From: Panicum virgatum
Lineage: Eukaryota; Streptophyta; Magnoliopsida; Poales; Poaceae
Direction of reading: 5' to 3'
Assembly (NCBI RefSeq): GCF_016808335.1
Contig: NC_053146.1
Coordinates: 32,031,495 to 32,095,494, forward strand
DNA length: 64,000 nucleotides
How positions within the stretch are numbered: position 1 is the first letter of the stretch; each line of letters starts with the position of its first letter. Shown one piece after another: positions 47,801 through 58,189 of this stretch. The notes below the pieces were generated by a model. It was given only the letters and a program-made list of their open reading frames with translations. It was not told the origin of the DNA and searched no databases. Position numbers and translations under genes: made by a program.

Positions 47801-48384
47801 CCTCTCGGGGTTACCTTGATGGCTTGGTTTCGGTTTGGTTCTCAGTAGTATCATGATTAAATTTGACTAATTACTATGTACTGGGTTAATGGTAATTCAT
47901 CAACTCGTAGTAAATAGCTTTAATAAAATCTTGCCAATACTTAAAAGCTAATGCAGTTGAGTCAGCCAACCTTAGAGCCTCATAGTTTGTGTTATACTTG
48001 TTGAGTACAAGTTGTGTACTCACTCTTGCCTCTTCTCTACTTTTTCCTCTTGGCTACGCTACTGCTGCTCAGTTCCTGCCGACACGAGGGAGTTCGTCCA
48101 GCGCTACCAGGATTTCGAGGACTTCTAGGTGTTCGTCTCCCAGTCGACGTCCCTGTGGCGCCCTGCTCAGCTTCGGAGAGTTTTATTCGTATTTGTACTT
48201 CGCTTCCGCTGTATCAGACATTTTTGTCATTTATGTAATAAATAACATTCGTATTTCGATTTATTTTGTCTTATTCGTGATATGTGCTGTGATATACTGT
48301 TCATTCTGTTGTATATACGTGTGACATTATCCTGGCACGTATATGATTGCTCGGTTTATGTTCTTTTATAAACCGGGTGTTACA
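44808..48384 (+). repeat. 3' LTR of element E (3577 bp)
   Basis: Aligns along its whole length with the 5' LTR and is followed by TSD CAAGG. It lacks one half of the TTGAATTCAA palindrome (22-bp deletion). TATA-like element near 45746. Confidence 0.93.
46935..48128 (+). pseudogene. LTR-internal spliced gene, exons 2 and 3 (3' LTR of E)
   Basis: Exon 2 (46935-47024, 90 nt) carries one TAG where the 5' copy has CAG (GAG CAG to GAG TAG near 46974). Exon 3 (48073-48128) is open to the same stop. The donor of exon 1 is at 46054. Otherwise as in the 5' LTR. Confidence 0.42.
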
Positions 48385-49864
48385 CAAGGTTACAATTTCA
48401 ATAATATTTTCAACCCTCGCTTAAAAACTTCATGTACGGCCAAAAACAAATGAATGACAACATTAGTGAGAAATTTCTTGCTAATGATAAAATTCTTGAG
48501 TCTTTGGCTATGCAACTAGATGGGTTTAACTCTGTTATTAAACATCAGTTGAATAGAAACTAAAGTAACTCAGCTGGCCTCATCCTACCTTAACCATGAC
48601 GGGGAAGCTTTCCGGGCAACCGGAAGTGACCCCAAAAGAATGTGTGAATGTGGTAGCTGTGCGGGAAAGACAATCCGCACAGAAACCACATCTTCCGCAG
48701 GATGTAGGTACACCATCCTGCCTTAACCATGACACGGGGAAGCTATCCGGGCAACCGGCAGTGACCCCGAAATAAAGTGTGAATGCGGTAGCTGTGCGGG
48801 CAAGACAATCCGCACAGAAACCACCTCTCCCACACGATGCAGGTACATGGTGGAAGACCGTAACCGCCAGGAATATCGATGCTGAAGATGAGGTGCTGGA
48901 GGAGGCCGAAGAATCCAACACCATTGCTACCCAGGAAGACCCCGTGGAACCCGCTAGAACTTCACGGAACTGTCACGATACAACCGCCTTACTCTTTCTA
49001 GAGAGGAGAAGGAGACCGGTGGCCGACAAGCAATTCAGCAAGTTCATCGAGGTAACTAAGAAGTTTTATGGCAACATACCACTTCTTGGTACTATGCAGG
49101 TTCCCACGTATGCCAAGTATCTCAAGAATATCCTTGGCAATAAAAGGGTCCTGCCGACTACCGAGGTCGTGCTGCTTACGGATGAATGTAGCACAGCTAT
49201 ATTCAATCCTCTCCTGGAGAAGAAGAAGAAACCAGTATGCCCCACCATCACATGTTCCAATGGAGCTCAACACTTTAAGCACGCTCTTTGCGATCTGCGA
49301 GCAAGCATCAGCGTCATGCCAAAGGTAATTTATGGTAAACTTAACCATCATGATCTTGCTCCTACTGCTATGTGTTTGCAGCTAGCAGACCAATCAATTC
49401 ATCATCCCGCAGGGATCGCCGAGGATATTCCGGTGAAAATATGGAATTTCTTCGTCCCTGTTGATTTTGTCATTCTTGACATGGAGGTCGACACTACGAT
49501 CCCTCTCATATTAGGGAGGCCATTCTTGAGTATGACAATTGCACACATTGATGCGGGAGTAGAAGTAATCCAACTCAACATCAATGGGCAGAAGGAGAGA
49601 TTTGGTTTCAGACTGAAGGATAAAAAATGCTCACAAATCAAAAGTTTCAATAGGACGAAATCCGTGAAAGAGCTGGAGAAGCCGTATTCCCTCATTGAAT
49701 TCGTGGAGAATCTTCAAACTGGAGAGGAGATTAAGGTGTATAACCAACGAAACACGAAGTGGAATATCCAACATAGGAATTTTCTGGAATTTGGGAAGAA
49801 AGAGATCGAAGTAACTCTGCCTATGGCGGAAGAAAGTGTCGCCACCAACGTCTCCATCAGGTGA
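48385..49864 (+). pseudogene. gag end and protease of element F
   Basis: Element F resumes with a Gln/Asn-rich gag tail, then an out-of-frame stretch with a 133-bp tandem duplication, then a frame (about 48780-49864) with the Athila-type protease. Here the catalytic motif is CDLRAS instead of Asp-x-Gly, followed by VMPKVIYGKL and ILGRPFLSM. The Gly to Arg change would inactivate it. The frame ends before any RT, as in element A. Confidence 0.75.
48581..48847 (+). repeat. Tandem duplication, 133-bp unit
   Basis: Copy 1 (48581-48713) and copy 2 (48714 to about 48847) share CCTTAACCATGAC, GAAGCT.TCCGGGCAACCGG and GACAATCCGCACAGAAACC in the same order with about a dozen differences. The divergence shows the duplication is not recent. 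It lies in the gag-protease linker of element F. Confidence 0.85.
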
Positions 49865-50290
49865 CGATGACCGAACCCAAGGTATGGATAGTCTTGCTCA
49901 GGATGAGAAACTCGATCCCTTGCCATGAGGTACGTGGTAGTTATCCATTCCTGCATTTGCATATAGGATAGTTTATATTCTTGCATAGTCTTCCCCTTCT
50001 CATCGGGGCATGTTTAAATTCTCGCAAATGCATTCTTTTGATTTTACACTGCATAGGAAAAAAATCGGCCAAGATAGCATACCTACTAGGCTTCATTCAA
50101 GCTAAGGGTGTGCCGATGTTTCCAGGTAAGTCATCTGACCTATCCTTTCATCTTGTGTCCTAAAAAACAATATTAGTTTCCCTCCCTAAAAAAACAATAT
50201 TAGTTAGTTTAAATCATTCAAAAACTCAAAAAAAGAAGTAAAAGAATAAAATAAAGTAAAAAAACAAATAAATTAATTAAAACACAAAAA
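49865..50290 (+). other. Noncoding spacer between Athila protease and TAT pol in element F
   Basis: No gene. It contains a 17-base direct repeat (AAAAAACAATATTAGTT at 50162-50178 and again at 50189-50205) separated by a short pyrimidine run, then an A-rich stretch up to about 50290. No LTR ends or PBS seen, so it gives no clear boundary for a separate element. Confidence 0.4.
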
Positions 50291-50307
50291 AATGTTTCCC
50301 GACAGAC

Positions 50308-52573
50308 CAGCAGCAGATCCCCGCCACGGAGTCGACTTCCGAGTCATAGCTCGCGCCAGCCGTGGCAACCAAGACCATCGTCCTCCGGGACGAAGAGCCA
50401 CACAAGACTACCATGATCGGGGCCAGTCTCGACCTGGCATAGGAAGGCGCGCTCACCTCCTTCCTCCAGGAGAATTGGGACATCTTTGCATTGAAGCCAT
50501 CTGACATGCTGGGAGTCCTAAGGGAGGAGGCTGAGCGCTCCTTAGACCTGGACACGAAGGCGAGACCCGTCAAGCAACGGCTCCACCGCTTTGCGTAGGA
50601 TCGAAAGGAGACTATTAGGGAAGAAGTAACCCGGCTCCTCGCCGCTAGTTTTATCAGAGAAGTCGCACACCCAGATTGGCTGGCAAACCCAATCCTTGTA
50701 AAAAATAAAAATGGTGAATGGAGTATGTGTGTCGACTACACCAATCTCAACAAACACTGCCCTAAGGACCCCTTTCCTCTACCACTCATCGATCAGGTCG
50801 TCGACTCGACGGCCAGGTGTGTTCTCTCTTTTCTTGACTGTTACTCAGGGTACCACCAGATAGCCCTCAAGGAGTCGGATCAAGAGAAGACGTCCTTCAT
50901 CACCCCTTTCGGGGTCTACTGCTACAACACCATGACGTTCGGCCACAAGAATGCCGGCGCCACCTACCAGAAGGCCATTCAGAGATGCCTCCTGGGGCAG
51001 ATTGGGCGCAATACCGAGGCCAACGTCGATGATGTTGTCATCAAGACAAAACGTAATTATTAGTTCATTACGGATCTCTCCGAGACATTTGAAAATCTCA
51101 GGAAATTCAAATGGAAACTCAACCCGACCAAGTGTGTGTTCGGTGTCCCGTTCAGAAAACTACTCAGCTTCATAGTCAACGCCATCAGGTTCATGAAGCC
51201 TCCCAGGAGCAAAAAGGACCCGATGAAGCTCACAGAGTGCATGGCTGCCTTGAGTAGGTTCATAAGCCGACTCGGCGACAGAGGCCTACCCTTCTTCAAA
51301 CTTCTCTGGAAGTCCAACAAGTTCGAGTGGAACGACGATGCTTCCAAAGCATTTCAGGAGCTCAAGGATTTTCTCACCTCGCCACCTGTCCTAACAGCAC
51401 CAGAAGATGGGGAAGTCCTCCTCTTGTACATAGCCGCCACCACCAACGTGGTGAGCACTGTCCCGGTTTACTTCATTAGTGAAGTACTCGTTGAGTCGAA
51501 GGCACGCTACCCACAGGTGCAGAAGCTGCAATACGCCATCCCCATCACATCAAGGAAGCTTCGGCACTACTTCCAGGCCCACAAGATCAAGGTGGCCACA
51601 TCTTATCCACTCGGTGACATCCTGCACAACAAGGACGCCAATGGCCGAGTCGTCAAATGGTCAGTAGAACTCGGCACCTTCACGATTGAGTTTACGCCGT
51701 GATCCACCATCAAGTCTCAGGTGTTGGCTGACTTCATCGCTGAATGGACCGAGATCCAAGACCCTCCACTCGACACCAGATCCGAGCACTGGATCATGTA
51801 CTTCGACGGCGCCCTCAATAGTGACGGAGCTGGCACTGGAGTCCTTTTCATCTCCCCGAAAGGTGAACAACTCAAATACGTCCTCCAGTTACTTCTCAAG
51901 GCTACCAACAATGCTGCTGAGTACGAAGCTCTCATTCATGGTCTCCGGATCACCGTCACACTCAGCATAAAGCGTTTGTTGGCTTTTGGTGACTCCAAAG
52001 TCGTCATACAGCAAGTCAACAAAGACTGAGAGTGCACCAAGGAGAAGATGGATGCCTACTGCCGGGAGATCAGGAAGCTCGAAGCTAAGTTCTATGGTCT
52101 GGAGTTCCACCACGTCCCCAGGGAAGACAACGTGGCGGCGGACATTCTGTCCAAGCTCGGGTCCAAGTGGTCCATCGTACCACCCAGCATGTTCGTTCAA
52201 GCACTCAACAGCCCTACGGTCAAGATGGAAGAGGAACCTCCTACAAAGCTCGACTTGGTCCTGGCCATAGGGCAGCAGGTTCTAACCTTCGACGCCAACT
52301 GGCGCTCCCCCATCATTGACTTCATCAAGAACAACAAAAGCTACCCCAAAGGAATGGAGCACGAGAAGCTTGCATGTCGCTCGAGCAGTTACGTCGTCAT
52401 CGGATCCAAGTTGTTCAAGCACTCGGCATCTTCAAGAACCCTGTGCAAATGCATCGCACAGGATGAAGGAGTCAGACTCCTCATTGAGATCCACTTGGGC
52501 ATCTGTGGCAACCACGCAGGAACCTCCACCCTTGTGGGCAAAGCCTTTCGATGAGGCTTTTACTGGCCTACGG
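50308..52573 (+). pseudogene. RT, RNase H and archaeal-type RNase H of element F (TAT lineage)
   Basis: One frame throughout, with stops at 50440, 50596, 51061 (TAG), 51700, 52027 and 52552 (TGA). RT shows FLQENWDIFALKPSDM, PILVKNKNGEWSMCVDYTNL and LDCYSGYHQI. The active site reads NVDD (51022-51033), with Asn in place of Tyr. RNase H follows (LLLYIAATTNVVS, RYPQVQKLQYAI), shortened by a small in-frame gap. A second RNase H (MYFDGALNSDGAGTG, NNAAEYEALIHGLRI) identifies the TAT lineage. The integrase zinc finger starts near 52470 and is cut by LTR G. Confidence 0.85.
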
Positions 52574-55500
52574 TGTAACACCCGGTTTATAAAAGGACAT
52601 AAATCGAGCAATCATATACGTGCCAGGATCAAGTCACACGTATATACAACAGAATGAACAGTATATCACAGCACATATCACGTAAAAAGATATAATAAAG
52701 CGAATACAAATGTTATTTATTACATTAATGACAAAAGTCTGGTACAGAGTATGCGGAAGCGTAATACATAAACGATAACTCTCGTCGGAAGCTGAGCAGG
52801 GCGCCACAGGGACGTCGACTGGGAGACGAACGCCTAGAAGTCCTCGTACTCCTGGTAGCTCCGGGTGAACTCCCTCTCGTCGGCAGGAACTGAGCAGCAG
52901 TAGAGTATCCCCAAGAGGAAAAAGAGTAGAGTAGGCAAGAGTGAGTACACAACTTGTACTCAACAAGTATAACACAAACTATGAGGCTCTAAGGTTGGAT
53001 GACTGACTGCATTAGCTTTTAAGTCTTGGCAAAATTTTATTAAAGCTAATTACTACAAGTTGGTGAATTACCATAAACCCAGTTACATGATAATTAATCA
53101 AAATTATTTAAGAACTACTGAGAACCAAACCGAACCAAGCCACCAGGGGAAACCTGCCTCGTCAAAGGAAGATAACCCCACTAATCAAAAGGAGGATCTG
53201 GGCCGCTCATGACCGTGAGCACGGCTAGTATAACAGTTTTACACTCTGCAGAGGTTGCACATCTTTACCCATAAGTCGTGAGCTATGCTAGTTGTTCATC
53301 ACACTTCCTTAGGTGAGATGGCTAGCAAACTCATTACGAGGCCTTTACAAAGAATCTCGTTGGTAAGGAGTAACCGCGAGGGTTGGATTGGCGACTATGG
53401 TGCAAGTCTAGTGGGAGTCAAGAATACCACAGATGAGGCCACTCAGTACGAGGGACATAGAAGCTTACCACCCTTGCCCTGCAGGTAAGTTACTCCAAAC
53501 CAAAAAGACCTAATTATTACGCCAAGACCGTCCCATTGCAGTCTTGTGGTAGCGCTGTTGTCCCAGGTTGTCACTCTATGAACCGGTCCTTATGGAGAGT
53601 GGCCAACCCAGCAGTAAGCACCGTGCTGGCCCTCTAAACCATGTTTCTAACAAAACCATTTTATAACGAAACGTGAGCCCCTCAAACGGGCCACTCTCAG
53701 AATTAAGTTGCATATACCATTAATCAAATTAAATAAAAAGGACCAAGTGTGTTATAGCGCGGCACCTAGCACAACTAACCAAAATGCAACCCAAGGTAAT
53801 TATAAAGGATATAAAGTGGCTAGAAAAATCCTTATAGGCATACAGTATTAAAATGCAGTATGAAATGTATTTAAAGTGATAAGTGTTGTTCATGTTATAC
53901 TTGCCTTTCTCAAACTATTCCTGCTACTCAAACTGCTCAGAAGATGGCTCCTGGTACTGGTACTGGGGCTCCTCAGATGGATCGACGTCTACTCACGAGC
54001 ACATGGCCAAAAACAAGGCACAACATAAACATACGTGCAAACAATAGCAAAAACTAAGAAACAATACAACAATACATGGAAACAGCAGACAAAACTAAGC
54101 TAGAACTATTCTACATGCTACAACGATCGCGTGGACATAAAGAACGCCTAAAACGCATAATCTAGGCCAAAAACAAGATCCAGGGACCTATTTGTAAGAA
54201 AACTGGAGTTCCAGGGGGTTTCTGGGCAAAACCGAGGACTAAAACATAATTAAACTATAGATCCAGGGTCTAACTCACAAAAACACCAAGGCTGGATGGC
54301 GGGTTCTATTTCTAGGAAGCTCAGGGGGGTCCTTGCAAAGTTTTGGGCCTAACTGCAATTATTTTTGAACTACAAAGGAGTGCGGGTTGATACTCAAGAA
54401 ACCGAGGGGCTCTTCTGCAAAAGACCAAGCACTGACCGGTATCTAATTTGTTTGACTCCGGGCCGATCTAATCCGGGCTGTAGATCTGAGATCGGATGGC
54501 CACTGGCGGTTGGGGGCGCGGGCAGCGGCGCTGGCAACGTCGCGGCGAGCCTAGCGGCAGCGGCTTGCCAGAGTAAGCTGTCTGGGGGCTACAGCGGCTC
54601 GTTTGGCCTGCAGTTTGGCCGTGAAGCTCGAGCGCGGCACGCGTAATCCACTGGAGTGGATAGCGCGGTGCTGCGGGGTGGGCGGAGCAGGGTGCACTGC
54701 GGTGGGTGGCGGCGCTTCGCCGGCGTGCTATGCTAGGGCACCTAGAGTGCGCCAAGGGATAGAAAAACTGGAGCAACCGGGACGGGGAGGCCTGGGGATG
54801 TTTACCGAGGGTGCGGGGAGGTCGGGGTCGCAACGCAGACACGTCGATGGCGAGGACAGGCGGCTTCGCTGGGCGGAGCTCGAGGGCGGGGTCACTGGAG
54901 TGCAGCTCCGGTCATCCTGGTCCGCGGGTCGATGTGCGAGTATGCTGGGAAGCCAGAGAAAGGGTCAGGTGGGCCTGAGATGCGCCGGCGGCGAGTAATT
55001 ACGGTGAGGAGCAAACTCACCGTGGCGGCGCTCCGGTGGAATTCCGAAGCAGGCGAGGTCCGGGGTTGGGGATGGCGGCCTCTGTGTTGGTTCTAGGCAC
55101 ACGGCAGAGTTATCGCGAGGCTTGTGGTGGCTCAAGAGGCAGTGAGGCGGCAGAAGCACGGCGGCGCAGCGCTCTGCTCCGCTCTGAGGTCCGGGGCGGC
55201 GGTGGCGAAGGTTTGTGTGGCGGCTGCGGGGTGGAGATGAGGACGTAGGGGTCCGCGGGGGTTAATTAAAGGCCGGCGGTGATCCTGGGTAGGCGTGCCG
55301 CGGATTGGGATCCAGCGAGGATCGCGGCAAGGAAGGCTCCGCGTGGGGAAAATGGATCGGGCCGTTGCTCCGCGTGATTTCTTGGCTCGGGTGGGGAAGC
55401 TTCTGGAAGGGGAGATGCTCGGGTGAGGCTGACCGGTAGGCCCTGCGGAGCTGGGGTGGTCCACGAGGCAGCAGGTCGCGGAGCGGCAACGCGGAGCAGC

Positions 55501-56408
55501 ACAAAGGACTCGGCGAGGATCGCGGAGAGAGGAAGGGGAAGGATCTGACCAGTGGGGCCGGGAGGTCAGCAAGACGAGGCGGGGACGCGTGCTGTCTGGA
55601 GTTTCGCCGACAAGTGGGCCGCTCGGGCGCTGACGTGCTCGCTGAGCGGCTAGCAAGCGGGGCCCGGTGTCAGTGTGAGGGAAAGCGTGCGGGGCTGCTG
55701 AGTGCGGATGACACTTGGGCCACCTCAGTTAGAGGGACGCGGCGCGCGAGCGCTCGGGTTGAGCGGGAGCTGGGGTGCATGAGTGAAGGCCAAGCGGCTA
55801 GTTGGTGGGGCCGCGACGTCGGAGAGGGAGGCGAGCGTGCGGAGCGTGGGCTGCAGGCGTTGGGAGAGATGAAAGGGAGTGGGCCGTGCGCGGGGAAAAG
55901 AGGAGGTGGGCCGAGGCGCGTCTGCGAGAGTGGCGGCCTGACAAGTGGGTTCGGCTCGTCAGACGGGTGGCGCGGGGTCGCGCCGTGCAGAGGCGAGGTG
56001 GAGGATGCGGGGCGCGGTGCGGGGATCGGCCTGCTGGGCCGTGTGAGCGGGTGTTGGGCCGCGGGCTGGAAAGGGAGCAGGACGGGCTGCATCAGGTTTT
56101 GGGCTGGGTTGGTTCGGGCTGGAAACAGGGTTTGGGTTTTCTTCTTTTCTTCCTCTTTTCATTTTCCTCTCAACTCAAAACTATTTGAATTCAAATTCAT
56201 ATTTGAATTCAAAACCCTAGCAGTCAAACCAATAAAATTTATGCACCAGCATGAATGCACAAACAAGTTTGACCTAAAATAAATTTTAATTACTTTATTA
56301 AGCAAAAATAAATTATAAATGCAAGGCTAAGCAAATTAAATCCTAGAAAATTAAATAAAGCCAATTAAATTTATTATTAAATATTGAAATGTAACTTAGG
56401 GTGTTACA
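52574..56408 (-). mobile_element. Solo LTR G (E-family LTR, reversed)
   Basis: TGTAACACC to GTGTTACA, 3835 bp. Read on the minus strand it aligns with the E LTRs. Flanks are TACGG (52569-52573) and TATAG (56409-56413), which differ only by CG to TA, as expected if both cytosines of a methylated CpG were lost. Element F's integrase frame continues on the far side. The GC-rich core lies at about 54480-56150, a TATA-like TTTAATTAA near 55260-55272, and a GAATTC palindrome at 56185-56212. Confidence 0.88.
52834..53988 (-). pseudogene. LTR-internal spliced gene, exons 2 and 3 (solo LTR G)
   Basis: On the minus strand exon 2 is 53905-53988 (84 nt, two codons shorter than in E) between GAGTAG and AAAG|GCAAGT. 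It encodes VDPSEEPQYQYQEPSSEQFE, then TAG codons. Exon 3 is 52834-52889, encoding VPADEREFTRSYQEYEDF, then TAG. The exon 1 donor is CG|GTGAGT at 55020-55015. Same phases as the other copies. Confidence 0.42.
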
Positions 56409-57126
56409 TATAGCCCTGGCTGACGCCCGGAACCTCATCAGGCGATGTCCCGGGTGCCAGTTCTTCTCCAAGCAGTAGGACGTCTCGGCTCATGCCCTAC
56501 AGACAATACCACCCTCCTGGCCATTCACCTGCTGGGGACTCAGCTCGGTGGGACCCCTCAAGACAGCTGTCGGTGGGTTCAATCACATATTTGTGGCGAT
56601 CGACAAGTTCACGAAGTGGATTGAAGTCAAACTCGTGACGGCCACCACAGCAGCCAAGGCGGCCGAGTTCATCAAAGAAATGTCACACAGGTTTGGAGTG
56701 TCTAATTAGATCATTACTGATCTAGGTACTTCGTTCATGGGATGTCTATTATGCCAAGAAAGCTGCATCGATGTCTATTATGCCTCTGTGGAGCACCCCA
56801 GATGCAACGGCCAGGTCAAAAGGGCCAACGGCTTGATCCTCCAGGGGCTCAAAGCAAAAATTTCCGATCCGATCGAAAAATATGGTCCTAAGTGGCTCCA
56901 AGAACTACCCAGAGTAGTTTGGGGACTCCGCACGCAGAAAAGCCGGGCCATCGGCTACTCTCCATTCTTCATGGTGTACGGTTCTAAAGTAGTCTTGCCA
57001 TCGAACATAGCATTTGGTGCTCCGCGCATCCAGAACTATGATGAAAGCGAAGCTGAAATGACTCGGTGCACCGATATCGACTCGGCAGAGGAACAACGCC
57101 TGAGGGCCTCCCTACAACATGTGAGA
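56409..57126 (+). pseudogene. Integrase of element F (TAT lineage), broken
   Basis: Resumes after LTR G with ADARNLIRRCPGCQFF (end of the HHCC finger), then the core: VAIDKFTKWIEVK (first Asp), IITDLGTSF (second Asp), and HPRCNGQVKRANG where the catalytic Glu of the D,D,E triad is Lys (56818-56820). TAG codons lie near 56477 and 56707. A 29-bp spaced direct repeat (GATGTCTATTATGCC at 56741 and 56770) interrupts the core. The C-terminal part has VWGLRTQKSRAIGYSPFFMVYG. It ends where LTR H begins. Confidence 0.85.
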
Positions 57127-57130
57127 TATG

Positions 57131-58151
57131 TGTTGACACCAAATTTTGGCACGTGTCAAGGAAGAGTGTTGCAAAGGAGAAAAGGTTCTGCATCATACGA
57201 TCGGTGGATTTGGAGAGATGATCGTGTACCACGGTCAAAGATCTTGCTAACCGAAGAGGAGAAAGTTGACCAGATATTTTGGCTTCGGTTTGGCAAGAGT
57301 TATCTTATTTTTAGAATAGTTTTTATTTTTTAAGATATAATCGTGTTTTGCCGTGATCGGCTAGGATTGTGTTAGCGTGGGGTATAAATATGAACCCCCC
57401 GGCTATTGTAAAGATTGAAACACATCCAAACAAACAAACTCTACTACTTGCAATTTACTTTCTCGTCGGCGACTTCGCCATCTTTTCTTTTCTGTGAGTT
57501 CTTCCAAGCTAATCAAGGATGCCTCACATTCGAGTGACTTGGTTTGCTGGTAAGTTTTCGTTTACCGAGTAAATCTGAGCTTTAGCTTCCGGGCGCATCG
57601 CTGTGGCTTCGTTCAGATCTATTCAAAATTTACCAAATTTATCTAAGCTTTGATCTTGGGCACATCGTTGTTTTCTCATTTAGATTTATTCACAAACTAC
57701 CCGGCTTAGTGATCTGTTTAATTGGCTGTAATCTCCTTGTTTATCACGATAAATCTTGTAAAGCCGGTTAGATTTGATCATAAGCTTAGCTTTGTCCAGA
57801 TCCATACATTCGTGGGTTTGTACACTATTACCTGGCACGTGTCGGTTTTAGATCTAGCCGTCTAGTTGCTTATCGGCATCGGCAACTCATTGCCGATCCC
57901 TTGTAGATCGCTTTTATTACACGCTTATCATACTCGATCTTTTGTCGTCTTCTGTATCGGCAGGGCCTTGCCGATACCCCGCGTAAGAGTGATTCGGAAA
58001 TTCAGCCGATACACTCTTGAATTTGATGGTTTGCTGTTTCCTTCTCAATTTACAGGTCAAATTGACTGGCACGCCGTGGTTCAAATCTAGTGCAGTCCGG
58101 GCTTGGCGTACGGGGCTCCTAGGCTTGGTGTGTGATCATCTCGCGTCAACA
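57131..58151 (+). repeat. 5' LTR of element H (1021 bp)
   Basis: Begins TGTTGACACC and ends GCGTCAACA. TATAAATA lies at 57383-57390. The body carries repeated TCGGC...GCCGA stem-loops at 57879-57896 and 57957-57974. The partner LTR is outside the window, so the right end is judged from terminal symmetry and the PBS. Confidence 0.75.
57383..57390 (+). promoter_or_regulatory. TATA box of LTR H
   Basis: TATAAATA in GGGGTATAAATATGAACC, followed by a C-rich stretch and an A-rich leader. Confidence 0.65.
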
Positions 58152-58157
58152 CATCTT

Positions 58158-58175
58158 TTGGCATGCCCGGTGGGA
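58158..58175 (+). other. Probable primer-binding site of element H
   Basis: TTGGCATGCCCGGTGGGA starts a few bases after the LTR end. It resembles the PBS type of grass TAT elements; I cannot assign the tRNA with confidence. Confidence 0.55.
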
Positions 58176-58189
58176 CAAGAAACATTAAG

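Larger units (their letters stand above)
39248..48384 (+). mobile_element. Element E: small LTR retrotransposon with one intact ORF
   Basis: Complete by structure: TSD CAAGG (39243-39247 and 48385-48389), LTRs 39248-42847 and 44808-48384, PBS at 42851, a 1.96-kb interior and a purine tract before the 3' LTR. The LTRs are very similar, differing mainly by a 22-bp deletion near 45005 and scattered substitutions, so the insertion is fairly young. The interior encodes only a 368-residue protein with zinc knuckle and protease. RT, RNase H and integrase are absent, so E is non-autonomous. Confidence 0.92.
37598..57130 (+). mobile_element. Element F: mosaic Athila gag-protease and TAT pol, carrying nested E and G
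   Basis: F has a degraded LTR or leader (37598-38325), Athila-type gag, element E inserted at 39247, protease (48780-49864), about 430 bp of noncoding DNA, TAT-type RT, RNase H and second RNase H (50308-52573), solo LTR G, and integrase (56409-57126). It is then cut by element H. No LTR, PBS or TSD separates the Athila and TAT parts. Whether F is a genuine recombinant element or two remnants side by side is open. Confidence 0.6.

Noticed and set aside
50162..50205. 17-bp direct repeat as the target-site duplication of a lost element
   Set aside because: Too long for a Ty3/gypsy duplication, and the material between the copies is only about ten bases without terminal motifs.
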